Assembly: GCF_031679605.1 (NCBI RefSeq)
Contig: NZ_CP117522.1
Location: 682,001-746,000 of the forward strand
Length of the DNA stretch: 64,000 nucleotides
Direction: 5' to 3'
From: Streptomyces luomodiensis
GTDB lineage: Bacteria > Actinomycetota > Actinomycetes > Streptomycetales > Streptomycetaceae
Shown: piece by piece, positions 50,381 through 59,137 of the stretch
Layout of the letters: every line of letters starts with the position of its first letter
Position numbering within the stretch: the first letter of the stretch is position 1
Position numbers and translations under genes: made by a program
Notes under the pieces: model-generated
What the model was told of the DNA's origin: nothing
The model's input: only the letters and a program-made list of their open reading frames with translations
Database searches by the model: none

Positions 50381-51766
50381 TCAGCGTCGGGGAGAGCGGG
50401 CGAGCAGGGCCTCGCGGCGCCTGATGAGCTTTCCGTTGGAGGTGCGGGGCAGATCGGTCAGGACGTGGACCACGCGGGGCACCTTGTAGTCGGCCAGCCG
50501 GTCCCGGCACCAGCGCAGCAGGTCCCCGGCCGCGGGGCCGTCCGGTCCGGTGGCCACATAGGCTTCGGTGGTGCCGGCGTGCACGACCACGGCCCCTCGG
50601 ACGCCGGGGTGTTCCCGCAGCACGGCTTCCACCTCGGTCAGATCGACCTTGAGGCCGCCGATGACCACGAGGGAGTCGCCACGGCCCAGCAGCCGCACGG
50701 CGCCGGAGGCGTCCAGCTCGGCCCGGTCCCGGGTGCGCAGCCAGCCGTCGGCGTACCGGTCGCCGCCGGAGGCGTGCAGATACGGTGAGCCGTCCGGCAG
50801 CCACACCTCCAGCTCGCCCTCGTGGACGCGGAGCCGCACACCGGGCGCCGCCGGGCCGACGGTGGGCCGCGAGGCGCCGCTCACCTCCATCGCGATGACG
50901 CCCGTCTCGGTGGTTCCGTACGATTCGCCGACCCCGACGCCGAACCGGCCGGCGAACCGGGCGGCCGTCTCCGGCGGCATGATCTCCCCTCCGGAGACCG
51001 CCGCGCGCAAGGCGGGCAGGGCGGGCAGATCGCGGGCGGTGCTCAGCAGTTCGTAGTGGAACGGCGTGCCGAAGATCGCGTGGACGTCGTGGTGCCCGGC
51101 GGCGGCGAGGATGTCCTTGGCCGACACCCGCCGGGCGAACACCGCCGATACGCCCGCGGCCAGGGAGTGCAGCACCCCGGCGATCAGGCCGAAACTGTGC
51201 GCGGTCGAGCTGAGCAGCAACACCCGCTCACCCGCGGTCGGCATCCCCGCGATCCGGGTGAACCGGTCGATCTCGGCCGCCAGGGAGGCCGGGGTCCGCC
51301 CGATCACCTTGGGCAGCCCGGTCGAGCCCGAGCTGAACTGCACCAGCCGGTGCTCGGTCGCTGCGGCGCGGCCGCCCGCGCACCGCGAGGTGACCACCTC
51401 GTACCGGGGCTCGAAGCTGAGCGGCGAACGGCCTGCCGTACCCGCGCTGACCAGGAACTGCGGATGGCACAGCGCGCGCAGGGCGTCCACTTCGGACGGT
51501 TTGAGCCGGTGGTCGACCAGCATCACCTGGGCACCCAGCCGCCACAGCGCGAACAGCACCTCGATCTGGGTGAGGCTCGGCGGTATCCGCAGCATCACCG
51601 TATGCCCTTCGCCGATGCCGTGCCCGGCGAAGACGCCCGCCTCCATGGCCGCGGCGTCCCGGACCTCGGCCCGGCTCACCGGGCGCTCGCCGTGCACGAG
51701 GTAGGGCAGCTCGCCGGGATGGACGTCGAACAGCGTCTCGACGAGCTCGCTCATGCCCGCGGCCAT
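50381..51766 (-). CDS. ANL-superfamily ligase (probable aryl-ACP or aryl-CoA ligase)
   Basis: 461-aa adenylating enzyme. The P-loop is LVQFSSGSTGLPKVIGR (about 137-153); GVGESYGTTETG is the A5 motif; the C-terminal domain has LLGRGDSLVVIGGLKVDLTEVEAVL (A8 hinge) and LPRTSNGKLIRR with the catalytic Lys. It is short because the N-terminal subdomain is reduced, as in o-succinylbenzoate/aryl-acid ligases. It starts within the stop of griH (TGATG overlap), so it most likely activates the 3-amino-4-hydroxybenzoate made by GriI/GriH and loads it on an ACP (inference). Confidence 0.88.
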   Translation of the reverse strand: MAAGMSELVETLFDVHPGELPYLVHGERPVSRAEVRDAAAMEAGVFAGHGIGEGHTVMLRIPPSLTQIEVLFALWRLGAQVMLVDHRLKPSEVDALRALCHPQFLVSAGTAGRSPLSFEPRYEVVTSRCAGGRAAATEHRLVQFSSGSTGLPKVIGRTPASLAAEIDRFTRIAGMPTAGERVLLLSSTAHSFGLIAGVLHSLAAGVSAVFARRVSAKDILAAAGHHDVHAIFGTPFHYELLSTARDLPALPALRAAVSGGEIMPPETAARFAGRFGVGVGESYGTTETGVIAMEVSGASRPTVGPAAPGVRLRVHEGELEVWLPDGSPYLHASGGDRYADGWLRTRDRAELDASGAVRLLGRGDSLVVIGGLKVDLTEVEAVLREHPGVRGAVVVHAGTTEAYVATGPDGPAAGDLLRWCRDRLADYKVPRVVHVLTDLPRTSNGKLIRRREALLARSPRR

Positions 51767-52806
51767 CAGTTTTCCTTGCAGAACTCGCCGATGGGAAAGC
51801 CCACATGGCGCTGGTCGGTGGCCAGGTAGCCGAGCAGTTCGTCGCCGGGCCGCAGCTCGGTGACGTTGTGCACCTTCCCGCCCGGCCCGAGCACCCGCAC
51901 ATGCCAGTCGTCCTGGACGGTCAGACTCACCACGACGTCCTCGGCCGACCGCGCGGTGACGGTCAGCAGCGGCCGGGACTCCAGCTTGGCCCGGCCGACG
52001 GTGACCGGCCGGGTCCTGCCCTCGGCGTTGACGGCCAGCGTCGTGCTGCCCGAGCGCAGCTCGCTCAGGTAGTTGGTGCGGTTCTCCGGGCCGAGCACAT
52101 AGGAGTGCAGGGCGCCGGCGTTGACCCGGAACGGGCGGGTCGGCATGTACGGCAGCGGATGGGTCTCACTGCAGCACAGGATGAAGCCGGTCGAGTAGGA
52201 GCCGACCAGGATGCCCTCGTCCTCGGCGAAATGCGTGCAGGTGTCCACGCACACCCGGTCGCCGAGCCCGTGGTGCTCGATGCCGTCGACGTACAGCGTG
52301 GTCAGCCGCAGGGGCTCGGAACCGGCCTCCAGCAGCCGGGCCAGCGCGAACACCTCGTCGGCGTCGGAGGGGGCCAACAGGACGCCGTCCGAGCCGCGTT
52401 CCAGCACGTCCAGCACGGTGGCGGCTTCTTCCAGGTCGGCGCAGACGGTGACCAGCTTGCCCGCGGAGCGGTCCGCGGCGGCGAGCACGATCTCCAGGGG
52501 GATCTTGGTCGGGTCGGCGAAGCGGACCACGGTGAAGGGCAGTGCGACGGCGGCGGCGCACGCCAGCCGCAGCGACGGTTCGTCGTGTACGTCGACCCAG
52601 CCGGCGGTGTCGGCGCCGAGGTCGTGCAGTTGGCCCTCCTCGGTCACCGTCGTGGTGGTGACGGCGGTGACGGTCGGGGGCAGCGACTTCAGGACGGATT
52701 CGTCGTCGCAGAGCACACCCCGCATCCGGGTGTGGATGGCGGCGTCCACGACGGACTCCAGCCGTGCCTGCGGAACGCTTCGGAGGTCGATCCATGCGAA
52801 CTTCAT
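51766..52806 (-). CDS. griH: GriH-like 3-amino-4-hydroxybenzoate synthase (DHQ synthase II family)
   Basis: 346-aa protein of the 3-dehydroquinate synthase II family (archaeal MJ1249 type). Visible conserved blocks: KFAWIDLR at the N-terminus, DPTKIPLEIVLAAA, LTTLYVDGIEHHGLGDRVCVDTC, GILVGSYSTGFILCCSETHPLPYMPTRPFRVNAGALHSY, and the GDELLGY end. In Streptomyces griseus GriH cyclises the GriI product to 3-amino-4-hydroxybenzoate. It is coupled to the GriI homologue by ATGA and to the aryl ligase by TGATG. The archaeal alternative is DHQ formation for aromatic amino acids, unlikely in Streptomyces. Confidence 0.92.
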   Translation of the reverse strand: MKFAWIDLRSVPQARLESVVDAAIHTRMRGVLCDDESVLKSLPPTVTAVTTTTVTEEGQLHDLGADTAGWVDVHDEPSLRLACAAAVALPFTVVRFADPTKIPLEIVLAAADRSAGKLVTVCADLEEAATVLDVLERGSDGVLLAPSDADEVFALARLLEAGSEPLRLTTLYVDGIEHHGLGDRVCVDTCTHFAEDEGILVGSYSTGFILCCSETHPLPYMPTRPFRVNAGALHSYVLGPENRTNYLSELRSGSTTLAVNAEGRTRPVTVGRAKLESRPLLTVTARSAEDVVVSLTVQDDWHVRVLGPGGKVHNVTELRPGDELLGYLATDQRHVGFPIGEFCKEN

Positions 52807-53609
52807 GCGGCTCCTGTCGCAATCGTCGGAGGGTGGGGGGCCGTTCCGGCGTCGACGGCGTGGACGACGGCGGCGAGCCTGCTCACCAGCGAGGCGGGGG
52901 AGGGTGCGGAGAAGATCCGGCGGCCGACCGCGAGGCCCCGGCAGCCGGCCAGCATCAACGAGGTCCCGTGACCGATCAGGTCCGAGCCGTCGGGCGGGCC
53001 CCCTGCGGCGAGGACCGGCAGGGGGCTGGAGTCCACCACCTCGGCCATCCGTTCCAGGGGCAGCGCGACCGAGGTCTTCACCAGGTCGGCACCCAGGTCC
53101 GCGGCGATGTTGACCGCGTGGGCGAGCAGCGCCGGGTCGTGCGGATCGGCGATCCGCGGCCCTCTCGGATAGATCATCGCGAGCAGCGGCATGTTCCAGA
53201 CGTCGCACGAGGCCGCGACGGTCCCGAGGTCGGTGAGCTGCCGGTGTTCGGTGTCCGAGCCGAGATTCACATGCACGCTCACCGCGTCCGCGCCCAGCCG
53301 CACGGCCTCTTCGACCTCGCCGACGAGCACCTTGGCGTCGGCGTCGGCCGCGTGCGCGGTTCCGGCGCTCAGGTGCACCACCAGGGCGCAGTGGCGCAGG
53401 ATGGCCGGTGCGATGGTGCGGGCCCGGCCCTTGTGCACGATGACCGCGTCCGCGCCGCCGTCCACCACCGCCCGCAGCAGCCCGTTCCAGCGGGCCTGGG
53501 GCACCACCGGTCCATCGGACACACTGTGGTCGAGCGGGACGAAGAGATGTCTTCCGTCCCCCACGGCGGAGAGTCTCCGCATCCGGAATGATTTACCAAT
53601 ATCGGTCAT
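52803..53609 (-). CDS. griI: GriI-like aldolase (aspartate semialdehyde + DHAP condensation)
   Basis: 268-aa class I aldolase (FbaB/MJ0400 family). The opening GKSFRMRRL, PLDHSVSDGP (25-34), MIYPRGPRI with Tyr147, GADLVKTSV with Schiff-base Lys178, and LAAGGPPDG are diagnostic of 2-amino-3,7-dideoxy-hept-6-ulosonate synthases and of GriI/PtmB1-type enzymes, which join aspartate-4-semialdehyde with dihydroxyacetone phosphate. ATG 53607-53609 matches the family N-terminus; an in-frame start at 53672 adds unrelated residues. It is the first gene of the operon, read divergently from the flavodoxin gene. Confidence 0.93.
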   Translation of the reverse strand: MTDIGKSFRMRRLSAVGDGRHLFVPLDHSVSDGPVVPQARWNGLLRAVVDGGADAVIVHKGRARTIAPAILRHCALVVHLSAGTAHAADADAKVLVGEVEEAVRLGADAVSVHVNLGSDTEHRQLTDLGTVAASCDVWNMPLLAMIYPRGPRIADPHDPALLAHAVNIAADLGADLVKTSVALPLERMAEVVDSSPLPVLAAGGPPDGSDLIGHGTSLMLAGCRGLAVGRRIFSAPSPASLVSRLAAVVHAVDAGTAPHPPTIATGAA

Positions 53610-53726
53610 GTTCCAGACACACCTCTCCCAACGGGTGGACGGCGCTTCGGGATTACCGGGCCAGAATGACACGCCCTTGCGAAAGCGAGTGGATATTGAA
53701 TCTCCATAACTTCGCGGTTATGCGAC

Positions 53727-53753
53727 TCTGAGAAAATTCTGAGATTTCTCTGA
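53727..53753. promoter_or_regulatory. Three phased TCTGA repeats and an inverted repeat in the divergent promoter region
   Basis: TCTGA occurs at 53727, 53738 and 53749, exactly 11 bp apart (one helical turn). Overlaying them, GAGAAA (53730-53735) mirrors TTTCTC (53745-53750). This AT-rich patch lies in the 201-bp gap between griI and the flavodoxin gene. A LysR gene closes the flavodoxin operon, so this is the likely site through which it controls both directions (inference). Confidence 0.55.
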
Positions 53754-53810
53754 CAGGCTGTCCGGCGGCTATTCCGCAAGCGCCGGAACCGCTTTTCCGA
53801 GGAGACTGGT

Positions 53811-54416
53811 ATGTCCGCCTTGACCGACCCGGTACACCTCGCGATCGCCTGTCACGGCGGCCGCGGCCACACCGCCAGGCTGGGAGAGGCGGTACGAGCC
53901 GGAGCGAGCCGGGTACCGCACACCGAGGTCACCACCGTCCGGGTCGACCGGATCACCGACCAGGAGTGGCAGCGGCTCGACGACGCCCACGCGATCGTCT
54001 TCGGCGCACCCACCTACATGGGCACCGCCTCGTCGGCCTTCCACACCTTCGCCGAGGCGAGCGCCAGGCGCTGGCTCAGCCGCCGCTGGCAGGACAAGCT
54101 GGCCGCGGGCTTCACCAACTCCGGCTCGATGGCCGGGGACAAGGCCGGCACCCTGGGCTACTTCGCCACCCTCGCCGCACAGCACGGCATGCTCTGGGTC
54201 AGCCTGGGCCTGGCCCCCGGCTGGAACTCCTCCTCCGGCAGCGAGTTCGACCCCAACCGGCTCGGCTTCTACCAGGGCGCGGCGGCGCAGTCCCCCGTGG
54301 ACGACAGGTCGGGCACGGTGCACACGTCCGACCTCGCCACCGCGGAACACCTCGGACAGCGGGTCGCGGAGCTCACCCGGACCGTCGTCGCGGGCCGGCG
54401 AGCGCTGGAGTCGTGA
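53811..54416 (+). CDS. Flavodoxin / WrbA-like NAD(P)H:quinone oxidoreductase
   Basis: 201-aa FMN-binding flavodoxin-fold protein. The first strand-loop ACHGGRGHTARLGEAV binds the FMN phosphate; FGAPTYMGTASSAFHTF and AGFTNSGSMAGDKAGTL are the isoalloxazine-contacting loops of the WrbA/NQO family. GAGGAGA precedes ATG 53811. It is divergent from the griI operon and overlaps the MFS gene downstream (GTGA). Possible job: reducing an aminophenol-derived quinone-imine formed in the pathway, or a nitro/azo reduction (inference). Confidence 0.87.
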   Translation: MSALTDPVHLAIACHGGRGHTARLGEAVRAGASRVPHTEVTTVRVDRITDQEWQRLDDAHAIVFGAPTYMGTASSAFHTFAEASARRWLSRRWQDKLAAGFTNSGSMAGDKAGTLGYFATLAAQHGMLWVSLGLAPGWNSSSGSEFDPNRLGFYQGAAAQSPVDDRSGTVHTSDLATAEHLGQRVAELTRTVVAGRRALES

Positions 54417-56023
54417 GCCACCGGCCCATGGCCCCGGCCACCCCCACCGCGGGCGGGCCCGGCGGCGCGGCCGCTCCGGCGCGGCCGTGGTGGACGGTGG
54501 CGGTGGCGGTTCTGGCGCAGACGCTGGTCCTGCTGGACAACACGGTCCTCAACGTGGCGATGGAGACCCTCGCCGACCCGGTGCGCGGGCTCGGGGCCGG
54601 CTCCGCGGACCTGGCCTGGGCCAACGCCTCGTACTCGCTGGTCTTCGCCGCGGGCAGCTTCACCGGAGGCGCTCTGGCCGACCGCTACGGGCCGCGCCGC
54701 GTCCTGGTCGCCGGGCTGGTGGTGCTGGCCGCCGCCGCCACGCTGGCCGCGTTCGCGCCCGGGGCCACGGAACTGACCGTCACCCGCGGCTTCATGGGCG
54801 CGGGCGGGGCGCTGATCACCCCGGCGACACTCGCGATCGTCACCCGCGGTACCGCGCCCGCCCACCGGACCCGGGCGATCGCCATCTGGGCCTCGGCGGG
54901 CGGCGCGGCCGTCGCGCTCGGACCGGTGGTGGGCGGGGCGCTGCTGACCCGGTTCTGGTGGGGCTCGGTGTTCCTCGTCAACCTTCCGGTGGTGGCGGTG
55001 TGTCTGGCCGGCGCGGCTCTCCTGGTGCCCGAGGTGCGCTATGCCGAGCGCAGGGTGCTCGACACCTCGGCCCTGGTGCTCTCCGTCCTGGGGCTGGGGC
55101 TCGTGGTGTACGGCGTCATCCGGGGCGGCCGCCCGGCCGGCTGGACGAGCCCGGCCGCCCTGCTGGCCCTCGCCGTCGGCCTCGCCCTGCTGGCGGCGCT
55201 CGTGGTGACGCAGAGCCGCCGGGAGACACCGGGGTTCGATGTGCGCCTCTTCGCCGAGCCGCGCTTCGCGGGCGGCAGCGTGACCCTGCTGCTGCTCTTC
55301 TTCGGCCTGGCCGGACAGCTCTTCTACTGCGCCTTCTACCTGCAAGGGGTGCACGGGCTGTCGGCGCTGGCCGCCGGGGGCGTGATGGCGTCCGCCGCGG
55401 GCGGCATCGTCCTCGGCAACCAGGTCTCCCCCGCCCTCTGCCGGCTCCTGACCGTCCGCTGGTGCGCGATCGCCGGGATACTCCTGGCCGGACTGACCTT
55501 CGGCGGTTACGTGGCCTTCACCGCGGACACCCCGGTGGCCTGGATCGCGGGGGTCCTCTTCGCGCAGGGCACCGGTATCGGGCTGGTGGTCGCGCCGATG
55601 ACGGCGGAGATGATGGCCGCCCTGCCGCGGCGGTACACCGGCGCCGGCGCGGCCGTCAGCGCCGCGACCCGGCCGGTGGGCAGCACGCTCGGGGTCGCGG
55701 TGCTCGGCTCCGTGCTCGCCACCGCCTACCGCGGGAACATCCGGCCCGCGCTCGACGGACTGGCCCCGGGGACACGGGACCGGGCCATGGACTCCGCGGA
55801 GGCCACCCGCGCGGTGGCCAGATCGCTGAACCGGCCCGATCTCCTCGCCGCCGCGAACCGCGCCTATCTGCACGCCATGTACGTCACCGCCACATGGACG
55901 GCGCTGCTGTCCCTGGCCGGCGCCGTGCTCGTCATCGGATATTTCCGGCCGCGACCATCACAGACGGAGGCAGCAAGTGGAGATGGATCTGCGCCACCTG
56001 CGGATCGTGCTCACCGTAGCTGA
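54413..56023 (+). CDS. MFS transporter, DHA2 drug-efflux type (probable product exporter)
   Basis: 536-aa exporter with about 14 hydrophobic segments. Segment 1 has TLVLLDNTVLNVAM; motif A is ALADRYGPRRVL; motif C is GAAVALGPVVGGALL. The GTG at 54413 overlaps the flavodoxin stop; an ATG 15 bases on is an alternative. The last 46 bp overlap the LysR gene. Its place beside the griI/griH PKS operon and a LysR regulator is the usual layout of a resistance/export gene for the cluster product. Confidence 0.9.
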   Translation: MSHRPMAPATPTAGGPGGAAAPARPWWTVAVAVLAQTLVLLDNTVLNVAMETLADPVRGLGAGSADLAWANASYSLVFAAGSFTGGALADRYGPRRVLVAGLVVLAAAATLAAFAPGATELTVTRGFMGAGGALITPATLAIVTRGTAPAHRTRAIAIWASAGGAAVALGPVVGGALLTRFWWGSVFLVNLPVVAVCLAGAALLVPEVRYAERRVLDTSALVLSVLGLGLVVYGVIRGGRPAGWTSPAALLALAVGLALLAALVVTQSRRETPGFDVRLFAEPRFAGGSVTLLLLFFGLAGQLFYCAFYLQGVHGLSALAAGGVMASAAGGIVLGNQVSPALCRLLTVRWCAIAGILLAGLTFGGYVAFTADTPVAWIAGVLFAQGTGIGLVVAPMTAEMMAALPRRYTGAGAAVSAATRPVGSTLGVAVLGSVLATAYRGNIRPALDGLAPGTRDRAMDSAEATRAVARSLNRPDLLAAANRAYLHAMYVTATWTALLSLAGAVLVIGYFRPRPSQTEAASGDGSAPPADRAHRS

Positions 56024-56885
56024 GGCGGGCAGCATCAGCCACGCGGCCACCAGACTGAACATCGCGCAATCCGGACTGTCCACGCAGCTCAGACGCATCG
56101 AGCAGGAATTCGGCGGTCCGCTGTTCCGCCGCCGCCCCCAGGGCGTGGTGCCGACCGAACTCGGCGTCCATGTGCTGGGGCGGGCCCGGGAGCTGCTCGA
56201 CGAGTTCGGCGATCTGCTCACCACGGCGCGGACGCTGGCCCGGCCGGCCGAACCGCCGCAGGCCGTCGCGCTGGGCGGAGTGGACAATCCGTGGGTGCCG
56301 CGGATCGCCGCGCTCATCCGGGAGCGGCTGCCGCACCACGAACAGCTCACCTATCTGGAGCCGTCCTCCCAGGCCGTGCTGGAGCTGCTGCGCACCGAGA
56401 AGATCGCGCTCGCGGTCGTCAGCGAGTTCCCGGACGTGGTGGCGCCCCCGGTCCGCGACTTCACCGTCCGCGACCTGGACACCGAACCGGTGCTGATCGG
56501 ACTGGCCCCCGGCCACCGGCTGGCCCACCGGCAACGGCTCACCCTCGAAGAACTGGCCGAGGACGTCTGGGTCGCGCCCGGTGACCGCTCGGACGGTCTC
56601 GGCCTGAGCCTGCGGATCGCCTGCGAACGCGCCGGGTTCACCCCCCGGTTCCGGTACTTCGGCGCCGACCAGACCACCACGGCGGCCATCGTGAGCGCCG
56701 GGAACGCGGTCGGGGTCTTCCTCTCACCGGGCGACCACTGCCAGGGGATCGTGTGGAAACGACTGGCGAACGGCCGGCTGTGGCGCCGGACGCGGCTGGT
56801 GTGGGATGCCGCGTCGCCGCTGGCCGGGCTCGCGGAGGACATCGACAGCGGCGCGCTGGACTGGCGCGGACGGCGCGCCTCGTGA
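55977..56885 (+). CDS. LysR family regulator (probable cluster regulator)
   Basis: 302-aa LysR-type regulator. The HTH (about 4-62) reads LRHLRIVLTVAEAGSISHAATRLNIAQSGLSTQLRRIEQEFGG; the effector domain follows (about 90-295). GTG 55977 follows GGAGG by 6 nt; it starts inside the MFS gene, so the two are coupled. LysR proteins usually act on the divergent promoter; here phased TCTGA repeats in the griI/flavodoxin gap are the candidate site. Ligand unknown, perhaps 3-amino-4-hydroxybenzoate or the final product. Confidence 0.9.
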   Translation: MEMDLRHLRIVLTVAEAGSISHAATRLNIAQSGLSTQLRRIEQEFGGPLFRRRPQGVVPTELGVHVLGRARELLDEFGDLLTTARTLARPAEPPQAVALGGVDNPWVPRIAALIRERLPHHEQLTYLEPSSQAVLELLRTEKIALAVVSEFPDVVAPPVRDFTVRDLDTEPVLIGLAPGHRLAHRQRLTLEELAEDVWVAPGDRSDGLGLSLRIACERAGFTPRFRYFGADQTTTAAIVSAGNAVGVFLSPGDHCQGIVWKRLANGRLWRRTRLVWDAASPLAGLAEDIDSGALDWRGRRAS

Positions 56886-56906
56886 GCCCGGCCGCGCGGT
56901 CGGCCA

Positions 56907-57060
56907 CCGGCCCGGCTGTGGAACCGGTCCCCGGCCCGGCCGTGGAACCACCGGTCACCGGTCAGCTCGTGAAACCACCGGTCACCTGCCCGGCCGTGAA
57001 ACCGCCGGTCACCGGTCAGCTCGTGAAACCACCGGCCACCGGCCAGGCGGTGACCGGTCA
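56907..57060. repeat. Imperfect 27-bp tandem repeats in a 54-bp higher-order pattern
   Basis: 27-bp units at 56931-56957, 56958-56984, 56985-57011 and 57012-57038 alternate between a CCCGGCCGTG and a TCAGCTCGTG version, giving 54-bp pairs. A 24-bp variant precedes (56907-56930) and a partial one follows (57039-57060). They fill the gap between the convergent LysR and histidine-kinase genes. Both strands are open across them (VTGQLVKPP on plus), but no start or family supports a protein. Confidence 0.8.
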
Positions 57061-58377
57061 GGGGCCGGGGGCATCCGTCCCCCGGGCGCCCGCAGGGAGG
57101 CACGCCGCGCTCGGCCGCGGTCGCGGGATCGTCTCCGCTACCCGCGCCGTCGGCAGCTCGACGGTGAACAGCGCGCCGTCCCCCGGGCGTCCCTCGGCGG
57201 TGATCCGCCCCCGATGGCTCTCGACCACCTCACGGGCGAGCGCCAGGCCGAGCCCGAACCGTCTGCCCCGGCCACCGGCGGTGCCCCTGGCGAACCGTTC
57301 GAAGATGCGCTCGGCCTCCTCCGGCGGGAACCCGACGCCGGTGTCGCGTACGGACAGCGACACGGTGCCGGGGAGCGGGGCGTCCACGGACACCACGACC
57401 TCCCCGCCGGCCGGGGTGTGCCCCATCGCGTTGTCGACCAGCGCGGCGATCACCCGGCGCAGGGCCGGCGCGGTGCCCATCACCACATGCCGCTCCGGCC
57501 CGCACCGCAGCCGCACGGTCAGCCCCATCGACTGGGCTCGGGCGTCCTCGGCGGTCACCGCCTCCTCGGCGAGCGTGTCGAGGTCGACGGGCTCGCAGGA
57601 GCCCGGCGACCGGGAGAGCCGCGCGGACAGCAGCAGATCGTCGATGATGTCGCCGAGCTGGCGGGTTCCGGTCACCAGCCGCTGGAGGTCACCGGCCAGC
57701 TGCTGGGGGCTCGCCGAACCGGAACGGCGGGCCAGGAGCTGCGCGCGGGTGTGCAACTGGGTCAGCGGAGTGCGCAGTTCGTGGCTGGCGTCCGCGACGA
57801 ACCGCCGCTGCCGGTCCAGGGCCTCGGACAGCGGTGTCATGGCGCGCCGCGCGAGCAGGCCGCTGGCGACCGCGACGAGCACCAGGCCGACCGCCTCCGC
57901 CGCTGCGAAGGCCAGCAGCAGGTGGTTGCGGTCGGCGCGCTGGAAGCGTTCCCCGTACGCCGCCTGGACGAGCTCCGAGCCGCGCCACGCGGTGCGCACC
58001 GTGTACTCCTCACCCCCTCGCTCCACCCGTTCCAGCCTCGGCGAACCGCCCTCGCGGACCGCGTCCAGGCTGGAGGTCACGGGCAGTCCGGCGGGAATGC
58101 CGGGGGTGCTGCGGACCAACCCGTTCCGCTCCACGGTCATCCACACGCAGACCGGCGGGCTGTCGATGGTGTTGTGCTCGACGCTCCACTGGGTCTCGCG
58201 CTCGGCGTCGGCGCGTTGGGCGACCAGGACGACGCAGTAGACGATGGCCCCGACCAGCAACATGATCACCGACATCACCAGCGAGATGCGCAGGGTGATC
58301 GTCCACTGGGCGGAGGCGAGCCTGCGCTGCTCGGGGCTGCGGTCCGTACGGCGTGGGAAGAGGGCCGGAAGCGACAT
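57058..58377 (-). CDS. Two-component sensor histidine kinase
   Basis: 439-aa membrane kinase. TM1 (about 28-52) and TM2 (about 150-175) flank an extracytoplasmic sensor region of about 95 residues containing a PPVCVWM strand. There is a short HAMP-like linker, then the H-box VADASHELRTPLTQLH with the phosphorylated His, N-box VDNAMGHTPAGG, and G-boxes RDTGVGFPPEE and GLGLALAREVVESH. ATG 58375-58377 overlaps the response-regulator stop (TGATG). It resembles the Streptomyces CseC/VanS-like group in layout; the signal is unknown. Confidence 0.9.
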   Translation of the reverse strand: MSLPALFPRRTDRSPEQRRLASAQWTITLRISLVMSVIMLLVGAIVYCVVLVAQRADAERETQWSVEHNTIDSPPVCVWMTVERNGLVRSTPGIPAGLPVTSSLDAVREGGSPRLERVERGGEEYTVRTAWRGSELVQAAYGERFQRADRNHLLLAFAAAEAVGLVLVAVASGLLARRAMTPLSEALDRQRRFVADASHELRTPLTQLHTRAQLLARRSGSASPQQLAGDLQRLVTGTRQLGDIIDDLLLSARLSRSPGSCEPVDLDTLAEEAVTAEDARAQSMGLTVRLRCGPERHVVMGTAPALRRVIAALVDNAMGHTPAGGEVVVSVDAPLPGTVSLSVRDTGVGFPPEEAERIFERFARGTAGGRGRRFGLGLALAREVVESHRGRITAEGRPGDGALFTVELPTARVAETIPRPRPSAACLPAGARGTDAPGP

Positions 58378-59072
58378 CACAGCGTTCCCATCTGGTAGCC
58401 GCTCCCGCGTACGGTGCGGACGACATCGCGGCCCAGTTTCCGCCGCAGGTAGTAGACGTAGGTGTCGACGATGGAGTCGGCCGAGGTGTCGGGAAACACG
58501 CGTTCTCGCAGGTGTGAGCGGCCGTACACGGTCCTGGGGCCGTCCGCCAGCGTGTGGAGCAACGCGCATTCCCGCAAGGACAGCTCAACGCACCTGCCGT
58601 CGGCGAGACGGACCTCGCGGCGCTGGAGGTCGAGCTGTCCGTCGCCGAGCGGAAGGACTTCGGCGTCGAAGAGGCCGCGCCGGTGCAGCGCCCGCACCCT
58701 GGCCAGCAGTTCGTCCACCTCGAACGGCTTGACCAGGTAGTCGTCCGCGCCGGAGTCGAGGCCGCTGACCCGATCGCCCAGTTCCCCCAGGGCGGTCAGC
58801 ATCAGGACCCGGGTGGTGAGGCCGACCCGGCGCAACCGTTTCACCAGATCGAGGCCGTCGATGCCGGGGAGCATGCGGTCGATGACCATCACCTGATGTC
58901 GTCGGCTGAGACCCAGATGAAGCCCCCGATGGCCGTCGAACGCGACATCGACGCGGTAACCCTCCGAACTGAACAGTTCGGTCAGCATGTCTGCGGTTTC
59001 CCGGTCGTCCTCGACCAGTAACAGCCGTGTCTGATCCGCAGTCGACTGGTCTGTATCGGCTGGATAGATCAT
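58377..59072 (-). CDS. OmpR-family response regulator
   Basis: 231-aa regulator. The receiver domain (about 16-130) has the acidic pair in LLLVEDDRETADML, phospho-acceptor Asp in VMVIDRMLPGIDG, and the Lys in DYLVKPFEVDELL. The winged-helix Trans_reg_C domain (about 140-230) ends VDTYVYYLRRKLG and VRTVRGSGYQM. The ATG at 59070-59072 starts just before the receiver; the longer frame adds unrelated residues. It is cotranscribed with the kinase at 57058. The downstream pair may respond to an envelope stress, but targets are not visible. Confidence 0.92.
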   Translation of the reverse strand: MIYPADTDQSTADQTRLLLVEDDRETADMLTELFSSEGYRVDVAFDGHRGLHLGLSRRHQVMVIDRMLPGIDGLDLVKRLRRVGLTTRVLMLTALGELGDRVSGLDSGADDYLVKPFEVDELLARVRALHRRGLFDAEVLPLGDGQLDLQRREVRLADGRCVELSLRECALLHTLADGPRTVYGRSHLRERVFPDTSADSIVDTYVYYLRRKLGRDVVRTVRGSGYQMGTL

Positions 59073-59137
59073 CCACTCATCTTGGCAGTCCGGACGCACG
59101 GGCGGCGCGCCGTGTCCCGGCCACACCAGGATCCGTG

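Noticed and set aside
51766..53609. griI/griH considered as the archaeal-type dehydroquinate route of aromatic amino-acid synthesis
   Set aside because: Streptomyces use the DAHP/AroB route, and the pair is coupled to an aryl ligase, ACPs and KS, which fits 3-amino-4-hydroxybenzoate supply instead.
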